Of a DNA stretch of 64,000 nt, positions 7,422 to 18,341 are shown one piece after another. A model generated the notes under the pieces. It was not told the DNA's origin and did not search any database. It saw only the letters and a list, made by a program, of their open reading frames with translations. This DNA is from Myxococcales bacterium (lineage in GTDB: Bacteria > Myxococcota_A > Polyangia > Palsa-1104 > JAEUJZ01): contig JAEUKA010000014.1 of NCBI GenBank assembly GCA_016794465.1, positions 1 through 64,000 of the forward strand, read 5' to 3'. Position numbers and translations under genes: made by a program. Numbering within the stretch: position 1 is the stretch's first letter; the number at the start of each line of letters is the position of its first letter.

Positions 7422-9152
7422 ATGCCCACCAAACGAAGTGCCCCCTCGGGTGCTAGCCCACCGAAGCGTACCGCCAAGACCGATCCCAAGCCGAGTCGTC
7501 GGACTCCTGCGCCGCCGGAGCCCGCGCTACAAGAGCCGCCCAGCCTCGACTGGCTGATGGCCCTGTGGAAGCCCAGCGAGCTGGAGCAGCGGCTGGTGAT
7601 GGCTCTGCTGGCCGCAAACGGTCGGACAAGCGTCGCCGAGCTGGCGCTGACCCTGTCCGTCCCGATCGCGCAGGTTGTGGCGGTGCTGGCACCACAGCAG
7701 CTGCTGCGCGGCACGGCGCTGGTTGAGGTCACTCCCGAGGCAGAGCTTGGCCACCTACAGCCGCATGAGCTGGTCGTTTTGGGTCGTGGACTGCTGGCGG
7801 CGGCGCATGATCGAGAGGCGATTCCGACGTATCTACCGGGGCTGACGATGCTCCCCACGCCGGAGCCCGATGCCGCCTGGGCAGCAGCGTTCGTGGCCGA
7901 CCGACCGGCGCAGCTGGTGTTGGATTTGGTCAAAGAAAAGCTGGTGAGTGTCCGGCCGCTGCTGCTTCTGCTCTCTGGTTGTAGTGGCGAAACCACGTCG
8001 CTGCTGACCCAAGCGGTACGACTGCGGCTGTCTCGACCGGTGTTGTATCTGGATGCGAGTGCGCTGGCCGGGTGGCCCCAGCCGGATCTCGTCGCAGCGC
8101 TGCGCAGGCTCCGTCGTGATGCCGATGTTCGTGGGGCGGCACTGGTGGTTCAGGATGTCGAGCAGCTTGGCGCAGGCTGGCGAGCCCTGACCCATCCCAA
8201 GCCTCACGGACAGACTTCACCGGTCATCTTGTGTAGCAGTGGCGCGCTGGCTGTCCCTCGTCACTTTGCGGTCGGAAGCTATGGCAGTCCGCTGCAGCTG
8301 CACGGTCATACGCTGCGCTCTCAGACGACAAGCTCGGCGGGAGGAGCAGCGACCTCTGCACAAACCACCGCTGCGACGGACAGTGAGCCACCAGAAGTCG
8401 ATCGGAGTCGGGAAGAAGCTCGCCGACAGGCCGCCGTCGATGCCGCCCGTGCGATGGGCAAGCCAATCCCCAAAGAGCTGCTCACTGCCGCAACAACAGC
8501 GCCACATCCAGCCACGACGACGACACCTCAGGCGGCAGCCGCAACAGCTTCTGCTCCAGCCAAGCCTGTGGCCACCGTCGAGACGGCCAAAGCAGATCCG
8601 CCGCCGCGTACCGAACCACCGGCTGCACCGTCGTCGCCCCGCCCGGTCAATCCTCGACTTGCCGCGGCGCTGGCCAAAGCCGGTCTGCCACCGCCACCAA
8701 GCAGTGCCCCGCGCGCTGAACCGCCGGCCCCACCACCTGCTGCGCCAGCGACGCAAGCCCCACCGCCACCTGCCGCTGCCCCAGCCGTAGCAATGCAAGT
8801 GGCCGCCTCTGCCAGCGCTGAATCCCAAGCCAGTGACGATGCGACCGATGGACCGCCGCTGCCGCTCAGCGAGGATGCCAAGCTAGAAGATGTCATCAAC
8901 GTGGCCAAGACCACCCCGAGCAACAGCCAGCGCAGCGAGCTACTCCGACGACTTGCAGGAGCCAAGACCCCGCTCGTGATCGCGCTGTTCCGGATGTTCG
9001 TCAGCCACAGTCATCCCGACGTGCGTGCAGCAGCCGAGGCCGGTATGGCGTCGCTGTTCGGCGCCAACTGGAACCGCGCGCGCAGCATCGCTCCCCCTGC
9101 CCAGCCACCGCGCAGTGAGGACAACGGACGCGGCCCCGGCGGAGCGTTCTAG
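7422..9152 (+). CDS. AAA-like protein with degenerate Walker motifs and Pro/Ala-rich linker
   Basis: A 576-residue protein. After a basic Pro-rich N-terminus, residues 42-115 look like a winged helix (LEQRLVMALLAANGRTSVAELALTLSV). Residues 175-285 keep an AAA-like fold outline: LLLLLSGCSGETTSLL at the Walker A position and GAALVVQDVEQL at the Walker B position. The P-loop Lys is replaced by Thr and the Walker B ends QDVE, so ATP hydrolysis is doubtful. A 180-residue Ala/Pro/Thr-rich linker follows, then a HEAT-like helical end (RSELLRRLAGAKTPLVIALFRMF). GGGAGG precedes the ATG. It may be a scaffold or regulatory pseudo-ATPase. Confidence 0.6.
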   Translation: MPTKRSAPSGASPPKRTAKTDPKPSRRTPAPPEPALQEPPSLDWLMALWKPSELEQRLVMALLAANGRTSVAELALTLSVPIAQVVAVLAPQQLLRGTALVEVTPEAELGHLQPHELVVLGRGLLAAAHDREAIPTYLPGLTMLPTPEPDAAWAAAFVADRPAQLVLDLVKEKLVSVRPLLLLLSGCSGETTSLLTQAVRLRLSRPVLYLDASALAGWPQPDLVAALRRLRRDADVRGAALVVQDVEQLGAGWRALTHPKPHGQTSPVILCSSGALAVPRHFAVGSYGSPLQLHGHTLRSQTTSSAGGAATSAQTTAATDSEPPEVDRSREEARRQAAVDAARAMGKPIPKELLTAATTAPHPATTTTPQAAAATASAPAKPVATVETAKADPPPRTEPPAAPSSPRPVNPRLAAALAKAGLPPPPSSAPRAEPPAPPPAAPATQAPPPPAAAPAVAMQVAASASAESQASDDATDGPPLPLSEDAKLEDVINVAKTTPSNSQRSELLRRLAGAKTPLVIALFRMFVSHSHPDVRAAAEAGMASLFGANWNRARSIAPPAQPPRSEDNGRGPGGAF

Positions 9153-9155
9153 CCG

Positions 9156-9533
9156 CTACTGACCTTCCCGCTTGATGCACTTGATCGCGACGCCAGTGGC
9201 GCGGTCGATCTTGCCGCTGACGTTGTGGGTGGTGATCCGCACCGCCGTGGCGCCCAGCTCTGCCGCCGCCCGCTGAAGCTTGGCCTTGCTCGAAGCGAAG
9301 GTGCCGGGGGTCATCGACGAGCCCGACTCGACCGTGATCGGGCCGTAGTCTTCAAACAGCGTGCAGCTTGGCGCTTCACCGTTGTCGAACAGCTGCACTT
9401 GCTGCTCCTTGGGGGTAAGCTCCGTCGGTCGAAGGTTGCCAGGGCCACACCCAAGAAGCTGCAGCCAGGGAATCACCGCCAAGGCCAGCCACTTGGCAGC
9501 AGTCAGGTTAGCAAGAGAGCTTACGGCTTTCAT
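9156..9533 (-). CDS. RcsF/DUF4156-like outer-membrane lipoprotein
   Basis: A 125-residue lipoprotein. The ATG at 9533 gives a clean signal peptide (MKAVSS, hydrophobic core, lipobox LLGC, lipid-modified Cys29). The mature part has two further Cys (PSCTLF and IKCIKREG), and the ELGATAVRITTHNVSG...ATGVAIKC layout recalls RcsF/DUF4156 proteins, small envelope lipoproteins with paired cysteines. It is convergent with the pseudo-AAA gene, 3 bp between stops. The Shine-Dalgarno site is weak. An envelope sensor role is a family-based guess. Confidence 0.6.
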   Translation of the reverse strand: MKAVSSLANLTAAKWLALAVIPWLQLLGCGPGNLRPTELTPKEQQVQLFDNGEAPSCTLFEDYGPITVESGSSMTPGTFASSKAKLQRAAAELGATAVRITTHNVSGKIDRATGVAIKCIKREGQ

Positions 9534-9615
9534 AAGTACTGATTTTACATCGCAAGCCCGAGACTTTTCTATGGTCAGCACATGACCACATCTACCGCTA
9601 GACTGGCCGCTCCTG

Positions 9616-10782
9616 ATGATGACGGTGAAACTTCTGACCTGCGATCACCAGCTGGCAGCCCTGCGACCGGCCTGGAACCGACTGGCGGCGGGACAGCCCT
9701 TTCGCAGCTGGGACTGGCAGGTGGCGTGGTGGCGGCACTATGGGAAGATGGCGGACCGGCAGCTGCATGTCTTGGCCTGCTTCGAGGGTGAGGAGCTGAT
9801 TGGGCTGCTGCCGTGCTATCGCCGGCTGTCAGCGCTGGGACGGGTGCTGCGACCGCTGGCCAGTGGCGAGGTGTGCTCGGAATACCTGGGGCTGCTGGTC
9901 GAGCCCGGTCGAGATCTCCAGGTGGCCGCCGCGCTGGCCCGGGCACTGTCGGGAACGGACGCTCAGCCAGGCGAAGGGGCGCAGAGCTGGGATCTGATGC
10001 TGCTCAATGCGCAGGACCCGAGTGACCGGACGCTGCAAGCGCTGCTTCAGGAGCTGACTCGGCGACGCCATCCGATCGAAACCCACGGCGGCACGGCGTG
10101 CTGGCGCATTACCATCGACGACCCCAGTCAACAGCCGCGCGGCAGCCTGGCATATGAGCAAGAGCGGTTTGACGGATACCTCAAGCAGGTGGCGCGCAGT
10201 CACCGGCACCGGCTGCGCAAGGCCGAGCGTCACGGCCAGAGCCAGGGCTTCAGCCTGCACTTCGCGGTTGACCAGGACTCGCTGCAGCGGGGCTTTGCGA
10301 TCTTGACCGAGCTGCACCAGCGACGGCGAGCCCTGATCGGCCAAGTCGGAATGTTTGCCCGGCCCCGCTTCCTGGCGTTTCACCGCGATGCCACCCGGGC
10401 GCTGCTCGACTCGGGGACGCTGTGGCTGGCGTGGCTACAGCACCGCGAAACCCCGATTGCGGCGTACTACTGCCTGGCGGACCAGGGCATCCTGCATGCG
10501 TATCAGAGCGGCCTCAATCCCGACTTCCTCGATGATGAGCCGGGGCGGGTCCTGCTGCTGCGGCTGATCCGCCGTGCCTTGCGAGAAGGCTTCACGGCCA
10601 TCGACCTTCTGCGGGGCAATGAGCCGTACAAGAGTCACCTCGCCGCCGAGCCAAGAAGCAGCCTCAACGTGCTGATTGGCAACCGGACGCTGCTGGGCCG
10701 GACGGCGTTTCGGCTGGCGCAGCTGAAGCGACACTCGCGGCGACTGGCAGCCCAGGTCATGCGGCAGGTTCGGGCCCCTTGA
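9616..10782 (+). CDS. GNAT-type acyltransferase, BioF2/CelD family
   Basis: A 388-residue cytoplasmic protein with the layout of the BioF2-like (CelD/BcsL) acetyltransferases found in polysaccharide loci. The N-terminal part has FRSWDWQVAWWRHYG and LIGLLPCYRRL; the core has SHRHRLRKAERHG, then LWLAWLQHRETPIAAYYCLADQGILHAYQSGLNPDF and GFTAIDLLRGNEPYKSHLA, a typical second GNAT half. The next gene is an O-antigen-ligase-like protein 35 bp downstream on the same strand, which supports a role in cell-surface or exopolysaccharide decoration. Two Met codons (9616 and 9619) are possible starts. Confidence 0.75.
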   Translation: MMTVKLLTCDHQLAALRPAWNRLAAGQPFRSWDWQVAWWRHYGKMADRQLHVLACFEGEELIGLLPCYRRLSALGRVLRPLASGEVCSEYLGLLVEPGRDLQVAAALARALSGTDAQPGEGAQSWDLMLLNAQDPSDRTLQALLQELTRRRHPIETHGGTACWRITIDDPSQQPRGSLAYEQERFDGYLKQVARSHRHRLRKAERHGQSQGFSLHFAVDQDSLQRGFAILTELHQRRRALIGQVGMFARPRFLAFHRDATRALLDSGTLWLAWLQHRETPIAAYYCLADQGILHAYQSGLNPDFLDDEPGRVLLLRLIRRALREGFTAIDLLRGNEPYKSHLAAEPRSSLNVLIGNRTLLGRTAFRLAQLKRHSRRLAAQVMRQVRAP

Positions 10783-10817
10783 CAGGGTGACCTGGCGACG
10801 TACAACCTCTGGCGGCT

Positions 10818-12218
10818 GTGGCTGCCTTTGCAATCATCGCTCTGATCGTTGCTCACCGACTGCTGCGCTTTGACTTGCTCAGCGAGGAGGTGCTGGCCCT
10901 GCGACCCCAGAGCATCCTTTTGACCCTGCTGGCCCTTGCGGTGCCGCTGGCGATGATCCGCCGTCAGGTGTCGCTGCGCTGGTCGACCGTGCTCGGGCTG
11001 CAGTGGCTGCTGCTGGTGTGGGCGCTGGTGTCGCGGCTGGTGTCGGACGGCCTCGATGAGCTCATTCCGTTTCTGACCGGCGACTATGCCAAGGACCTGA
11101 CGTTTGCCACGGTGCTCGGGGGTCTGGCGGTCAGCGTGCAGCGGCTGCGGACCCTGTTTGTCACCATCGTGGTGGCGCTGCTGTTCATTGCCGCCGTCGC
11201 CATTCCGCAGCGGTTTGGGCCCAAGCAGTGTCACTACTTTCGCTTTGCCTGGCAGCTCAACTACGAGCAGACCACCGACCGACGCCCCTGTCAGTCCACC
11301 GCCGAGTGCTACGTCGTCCCCGCCCACGAGCAGCACCTGCGGGACTACGGCTGGGCCTGCGAGCGCGTCGGGGTGCTGGGCCTGGCAACGGTGGTCGATC
11401 GGATTCACTACACCGGGAACCTGATTGACCCGAACTCGCTGGCGCTGGCGCTGGTGATGGCGGCGGCGCTGCTGGTCGGGCTGGCGACCTGGCCGGGACG
11501 ATCGATTCGCAAGTGGCTGTGGCTGCTGGGGCTGCCGCTCTTGGGGGTGGCGGTGGTGCTGGCGGCGTCACGAGCGGCGCAGGCGGCGATGGGCGCGGTG
11601 CTGCTGTGCTTCTTCTACTTTCGGGTGGGCATCTTGGGAGCGGCGGCGGCGGCGGTGCTGGCCTCGCCGGTGATGCTGATCTCGACGCGCAATGATGCCG
11701 AGGCGGCGTATTCGACGGTGACGCGGATCATGACCTATCTCAATGGCTTCCGCGCCTTCCTCGAATACCCGCTGTTTGGCGTCGGCTATGCCAACTATGA
11801 GCGGATCAGCTTCCTCAACGCCCACAACAGCTTCCTGCAGGCCCTGGTCGAGACGGGCGTCTTTGGCGGCACGGTCTACCTGACCGGGATCTACGCGGCG
11901 GTGAAGCTGCTGTTTCAGGTCATCCGCTGGCCGCTGCGGGACCTGACCGAAGAGGAACTCGCCGAGGCGGAGGAGATCCAGCACGTGGCCAAGACGCTGC
12001 TGGCGATGCTGCTCGGGGTGCTCTTGTGCGTGCTGTTCTTGTCACTGGCGTTTGACTTCTCGTGGCTGCTGCCGCTGGGGCTGATTGCCGCCTTCGAGCT
12101 GCACGTCCGCGACAAGCTCCCCGGCTTCCGCTTCCGCATCCGAGCGCTAGAGGTAGCGGCGATGGCGCTGCTCACCCTGCTCCTGCTCGGCCTGTTCGTC
12201 CTAATAACCGCCCGCTAG
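10818..12218 (+). CDS. O-antigen ligase / Wzy-family polytopic membrane protein
   Basis: A 466-residue protein with about ten hydrophobic segments. GTG at 10818 is the only usual start after the upstream in-frame stop. The long periplasmic loop near residues 130-210 contains several Cys (CHYF, PCQST, ECYV, WACERV). NAHNSFLQALVETGVFGG near residue 335 is the signature of the Wzy_C/O-antigen-ligase family (H-N-S with the following helix). Such proteins polymerise or ligate lipid-linked glycans in the inner membrane. It is paired with the acyltransferase upstream. The exact substrate cannot be told. Confidence 0.8.
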   Translation: MAAFAIIALIVAHRLLRFDLLSEEVLALRPQSILLTLLALAVPLAMIRRQVSLRWSTVLGLQWLLLVWALVSRLVSDGLDELIPFLTGDYAKDLTFATVLGGLAVSVQRLRTLFVTIVVALLFIAAVAIPQRFGPKQCHYFRFAWQLNYEQTTDRRPCQSTAECYVVPAHEQHLRDYGWACERVGVLGLATVVDRIHYTGNLIDPNSLALALVMAAALLVGLATWPGRSIRKWLWLLGLPLLGVAVVLAASRAAQAAMGAVLLCFFYFRVGILGAAAAAVLASPVMLISTRNDAEAAYSTVTRIMTYLNGFRAFLEYPLFGVGYANYERISFLNAHNSFLQALVETGVFGGTVYLTGIYAAVKLLFQVIRWPLRDLTEEELAEAEEIQHVAKTLLAMLLGVLLCVLFLSLAFDFSWLLPLGLIAAFELHVRDKLPGFRFRIRALEVAAMALLTLLLLGLFVLITAR

Positions 12219-12227
12219 GCATCGGGC

Positions 12228-12457
12228 AGGCCGACCATACCCCCCAACCAGGCCAACCATACCCCCCGCATAGGCCGACCATACCCCCCAACCAGGCCAA
12301 CCATACCCCCCAACCAGGCCAACCATACCCCCCGCATAGGCCGACCATACCCCTCTCATAGGCCAACCATACCCCTCGCATAGGCCAACCATACCCCTCT
12401 CATAGGCCGACCATACCCCTCGCATAGGCCGACCATACCCCCCGCATAGGCCGACTA
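12228..12457. repeat. 22-bp tandem repeat array (10 copies plus a partial)
   Basis: The unit is AGGCCRACCATACCCC followed by six variable bases; length is exactly 22 bp in every copy from 12228 to 12447, with a broken eleventh copy. Copies differ mainly at R and in the last six bases (AACC or GCAT endings). It lies between two convergent genes and holds no credible ORF. No spacers are present, so it is not a CRISPR. Confidence 0.9.
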
Positions 12458-12484
12458 TGGCCTGCCAGGAGTCTGCCGTTCAGA

Positions 12485-12661
12485 GTGCCTAGCAAAACCG
12501 TAGCGAGGATGGCCGATGGCGTAGGCGGGTGAGCGCGTCAGTCCCCGACACGGAGTGTGGGGGAGAGCAGCCTCCTGGCTGTGAGCACGCTCCCCCACAC
12601 TTCGTGTCGGGGACTGTCGCCGACATAGCCAGCGGCCACCGCAGTAGGTTTTGCTAGGCAC
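12485..12661. repeat. 177-bp palindromic element with 15-bp perfect terminal inverted repeats (MITE-like)
   Basis: GTGCCTAGCAAAACC at 12485-12499 is repeated in perfect inverse at 12647-12661. Further inward the arms stay similar, with TGGCCG/CGGCCA matching, and a second near-perfect pair, GTCCCCGACACGGAGTGTG (12541 on) and CTCCCCCACACTTCGTGTC (12590 on), forms the inner stem. The whole unit can fold into one long hairpin. It ends 2 bp before the kinase stop codon at 12664. No ORF is inside. The inner arm recurs at 19736 and 19803. Confidence 0.8.
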
Positions 12662-12663
12662 GG

Positions 12664-15468
<2,805 letters not shown>

Positions 15469-15535
15469 GCGCGCTCCTCAGCGTCCTACTGGTGATCCAC
15501 AGAGGCTCTCAAAAGGACACCATTTTGCGAAGGTT

Positions 15536-15565
15536 ATCGTATGACAAAAGCCAACTTAGCGTCAA
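15536..15565 (-). promoter_or_regulatory. Sigma-70-type promoter of the PEGA kinase gene
   Basis: On the minus strand TTGACG (15560-15565), an 18-bp spacer and TACGAT (15536-15541), 67 bp before the GTG start. Spacing and both boxes are near consensus. Confidence 0.5.
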
Positions 15566-15619
15566 TCGCCCCCTTCGGTAACAGAGGCCCGCTGCCCCAC
15601 CTGGCAGATGTAGCTTAGG

Positions 15620-16741
15620 TCACTGGAGCGCCAGCCGACCGGAGAGCTCCGCAGTCAGCAGCTCGAGCGCCGCGCTGACCGCTCGACCGAACGTGGCCGA
15701 GGTTGGCTCTGCCGTCCCAGGAACGGTCGGTGGCAGCGCCACACTGCGGTCATATAAGAGCTTGCCGTCCTGCAGCAGCACCAAGTGAACCCGCCCCGTC
15801 AGCACCCCACTGCTTATCGTCAGCGAGTCGAGCCGTGCCATCAGCGTATGCCGCGCACTGGCCCGCAGCGACTGCTCCAGCGCCTCGAAGCCGCCCACCA
15901 AGCTGTACAGCCGCGTCGCCACCACCGGCACCTGTAGCCGCTGCGCCAGGAACGCCATCATCGCTTGCTGACCGACGACCCCAAGTCCGTAGTAGCCCGG
16001 TGGCAGCGAGGCCAGCGGCTCGCCCATCACTCCGACGGCTACCCGAGGCCGCTGCCGAGGCTTGTGCTCGCTCTCGTTCCCGGTGGAAACAGTCGTCGAT
16101 GGCACCGGTGTCGGAGGCGGCAGAGTCGTCGGCGGCAAGGTCGGTGTCGTTACTGGGGTCGTCGTCGTGATGGGCGGTGTCGTTGCTGGGGGCGTTGTAG
16201 TCGTTACTGGGGTTGTCGCTGGGGTCGTCGCTGGGGTCGTCGCCACCTTCGCTGGGGCATCCCGCTTCACCGGACTCGGCTCACGCTTCACCGGCGAGGA
16301 AACCACCGGGACTGCTGGTGGGATCGGTGTCGGTTCGGCGGTCAGCTTGGGACGCAGCTCGGCCACGACGGCATAGACCAAGTCATCGAGGTGTTCCAGA
16401 TCGCCCACCGACTGCGTGCTCGCGCCCCGATAGCTGAGCGACAAGCGAAACCGGCCTGCGCCAAGCTCCTCGAGCCGGGCCGAAAGCGCCGGGTCCGCGT
16501 CGGTCTTGGCCGCCTGCGCCACAACACTCGCCTCCTTCAGAGCGGAGAGCAGCGCGCGCTGCAGCTCTTTCCCCATCCCCGGCAGCGTCGCTGGAGCCGA
16601 CACCTGAGCCACCAGCAGCGGGGGGCTTGCGGACCCCTGCGGCTTCTGCGCCAGTCCAAGACCCGCCGAGACGCTGAGCCCCAAAGAGCACAGCGCCGCA
16701 TACGGGCCGCTCGCGCATCGTCGCAGAAGGTACCTTGTCAC
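15620..16741 (-). CDS. Secreted protein with Thr-Pro repeat linker, function unknown
   Basis: A 373-residue protein with an N-terminal signal peptide (LLRRCASGPYAALCSLGLSVSAGLGLA). Residues 45-130 form a first domain (LPGMGKELQRALLSALKEASVVAQ, ELGAGRFRLSLSYRGAS). Residues about 150-220 are Thr/Pro tandem repeats. A second alpha/beta-like domain follows (ASLPPGYYGLGVVGQQAMMAFLAQRLQVPVVATRLYSLVGG). The start is a GTG, with no strong ribosome site. It lies between the PEGA kinase and the CPBP protease on the same strand. No family was recognised; a periplasmic partner of the kinase is possible but only by position. Confidence 0.6.
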   Translation of the reverse strand: MTRYLLRRCASGPYAALCSLGLSVSAGLGLAQKPQGSASPPLLVAQVSAPATLPGMGKELQRALLSALKEASVVAQAAKTDADPALSARLEELGAGRFRLSLSYRGASTQSVGDLEHLDDLVYAVVAELRPKLTAEPTPIPPAVPVVSSPVKREPSPVKRDAPAKVATTPATTPATTPVTTTTPPATTPPITTTTPVTTPTLPPTTLPPPTPVPSTTVSTGNESEHKPRQRPRVAVGVMGEPLASLPPGYYGLGVVGQQAMMAFLAQRLQVPVVATRLYSLVGGFEALEQSLRASARHTLMARLDSLTISSGVLTGRVHLVLLQDGKLLYDRSVALPPTVPGTAEPTSATFGRAVSAALELLTAELSGRLALQ

Positions 16742-16774
16742 TACTCACAAGCAAATCGGCAGGGCCAGCCGCTG

Positions 16775-17704
16775 TCAAGCGCTCCGCGAGCTTTGTTCGG
16801 GGCGCGGTCGATACGCTAGCAATGCCAGCCCCGCCACCGTGGCCAAAAGAGCCACCGGCAAGAACAGCAGCCGCGCCGAGATCCCGAGCGAAGCCGGCCC
16901 CGTCAAGCGGTCCCAGTCGGGCACCGAGAGCAGCCCCCTGCGGACCAGCAGCACCACCAGCGAGTTATTGACCGCGTGCATGGTCATCGCCGCCCACAGC
17001 CCACCGCTCCGCAGCAGCGCCGCCGCAAACGCCATCCCCAGGAGCATGGTCGGAATCAGCCGCCCCCACGACAGGTGGATCATCCCAAACAGCAGCGCGC
17101 TCAGCAGCCCAGCACCGAGCACTCGACGATCCGCAAAGGCCCGCCACGGAAGCCCGCCTTGGCCCAGCTGTTGACCACGACCACCACCACTACCAATGAG
17201 GGACCCCAAGATCGCACCGCGAAACAACAGCTCCTCACAGACCGCCGGCACCAGCGCAAAGGTCAGCACATCCAGCCACAGCGGCCGCAGCCCGGCCTTT
17301 GGCGCAATCATCCGCTGAAGGGCGTGCTGTTCCGCCGGAGGCAGCGGCACCAGCCGTTCATACAGAGGCGTAAGCCACGCCGCCAGAAAGTAAAACAGCC
17401 CCACGCCCAGCAATAGACCTGCCGCCAGCTGCATCCCCACCACCCGCACGCGACCAACCGCTTGAGGCCACAGCAGCTGGCGCAGCAAGGGCAGCTGCCG
17501 CTTCCACCACAGGAACAGCACCGCTGGTAGCAGCAGTCCAACCAGCTCCGGAATGCCTACCTTCCACAGCGCTGCCCACTGCGCCTCCATCCCCAGCCGC
17601 GCTGGCAGTCCGCCCACCACAGCCCCCGTCATCACCAGCAGCATGAGCGCGATCACGAACAGCACCACCACTTCGCTTACGCCCTGGGCCGGTCGATCAA
17701 TCAC
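16775..17704 (-). CDS. CPBP-family intramembrane metalloprotease
   Basis: A 309-residue protein. The GTG at 17704 was chosen because TAGGAG lies 8 bp upstream, and because a longer start would run into the divergent gene. It has about seven membrane spans. The family motifs are present: EE-x3-R in VCEELLFRG, F-x3-H in FGMIHLSW, and H-x3-N in MHAVNNS, which bind the catalytic metal in CAAX/Rce1-like proteases. Bacterial members act in the inner membrane, often in peptide maturation or regulated proteolysis. Substrate unknown. Confidence 0.88.
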   Translation of the reverse strand: MIDRPAQGVSEVVVLFVIALMLLVMTGAVVGGLPARLGMEAQWAALWKVGIPELVGLLLPAVLFLWWKRQLPLLRQLLWPQAVGRVRVVGMQLAAGLLLGVGLFYFLAAWLTPLYERLVPLPPAEQHALQRMIAPKAGLRPLWLDVLTFALVPAVCEELLFRGAILGSLIGSGGGRGQQLGQGGLPWRAFADRRVLGAGLLSALLFGMIHLSWGRLIPTMLLGMAFAAALLRSGGLWAAMTMHAVNNSLVVLLVRRGLLSVPDWDRLTGPASLGISARLLFLPVALLATVAGLALLAYRPRPEQSSRSA

Positions 17705-17750
17705 GGACTTGCTCCTATCAGATCGCCTGCGATGCGTGGTACGATAAGCT

Positions 17751-18341
17751 GTGGAAAAAGTTATCGCCCGCTCGCTCCTGCTCTGGGGACTGGTGGCGCT
17801 CTTGCCGCCCGCAGCACACGCAGCCGAGCCACCGACCGCCGCCGCCAAAGCTGCCGCCAAAAAGGCCTATGAGCAAGGGACCGCCTTCTACAAACGTGGA
17901 GAGTGGGACCCGGCCATCGAGCAGTTTGAGCTCTGTTACAAGTCGCTGCCCCAGCCGGTGTTCCTGTTCAACATCGCGCAGTCGCACAACAAGGCGGGAC
18001 GGCCCGAGAAAGCGCTCGAGTACTACCGGCGCTATCTAAATGATGCGCCGACCGCGCCGAACCACGGCGAAGTCACAGAGATTGTCGCCGAGCTGGAAAA
18101 GCAGATCGCCCCCAAGCCGCAGATCACCGCCCTTGAGACGTACCCGGTGGAGGTCGCGTCCGAGCCAGCGCCCAAGGGCTTTGTTGCCAAGCCCGAGCGA
18201 GCGCCGATCTCGAAGAAGACTTGGTTCATCATCGCTGGCGTCGCGGGTGGCGCGGTGGTCCTGGGGACAGCGATTGGCCTCGGCGTCTATTTTGGAACCC
18301 GAGGTCCCACTGTCACTGTTTTCAATCCGGTGAGTCCATGA
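17751..18341 (+). CDS. Secreted/anchored TPR protein
   Basis: A 196-residue protein starting with GTG. It has a signal peptide (LLLWGLVALLPPAAHA), one to two tetratricopeptide units at about 38-105 (AAKKAYEQGTAFYKRGEWDPAIEQFELCYK, PVFLFNIAQSHNKAGRPEKALEYYRRYL) and a C-terminal membrane span (WFIIAGVAGGAVVLGTAIGLGVYFG). Its stop overlaps the start of the kelch-like lipoprotein (ATGA). The same TPR-plus-C-terminal-span design is seen at 36767 and 57113, each paired with a repeat-bearing lipoprotein, so these form a repeated gene-pair type. Confidence 0.8.
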   Translation: MEKVIARSLLLWGLVALLPPAAHAAEPPTAAAKAAAKKAYEQGTAFYKRGEWDPAIEQFELCYKSLPQPVFLFNIAQSHNKAGRPEKALEYYRRYLNDAPTAPNHGEVTEIVAELEKQIAPKPQITALETYPVEVASEPAPKGFVAKPERAPISKKTWFIIAGVAGGAVVLGTAIGLGVYFGTRGPTVTVFNPVSP

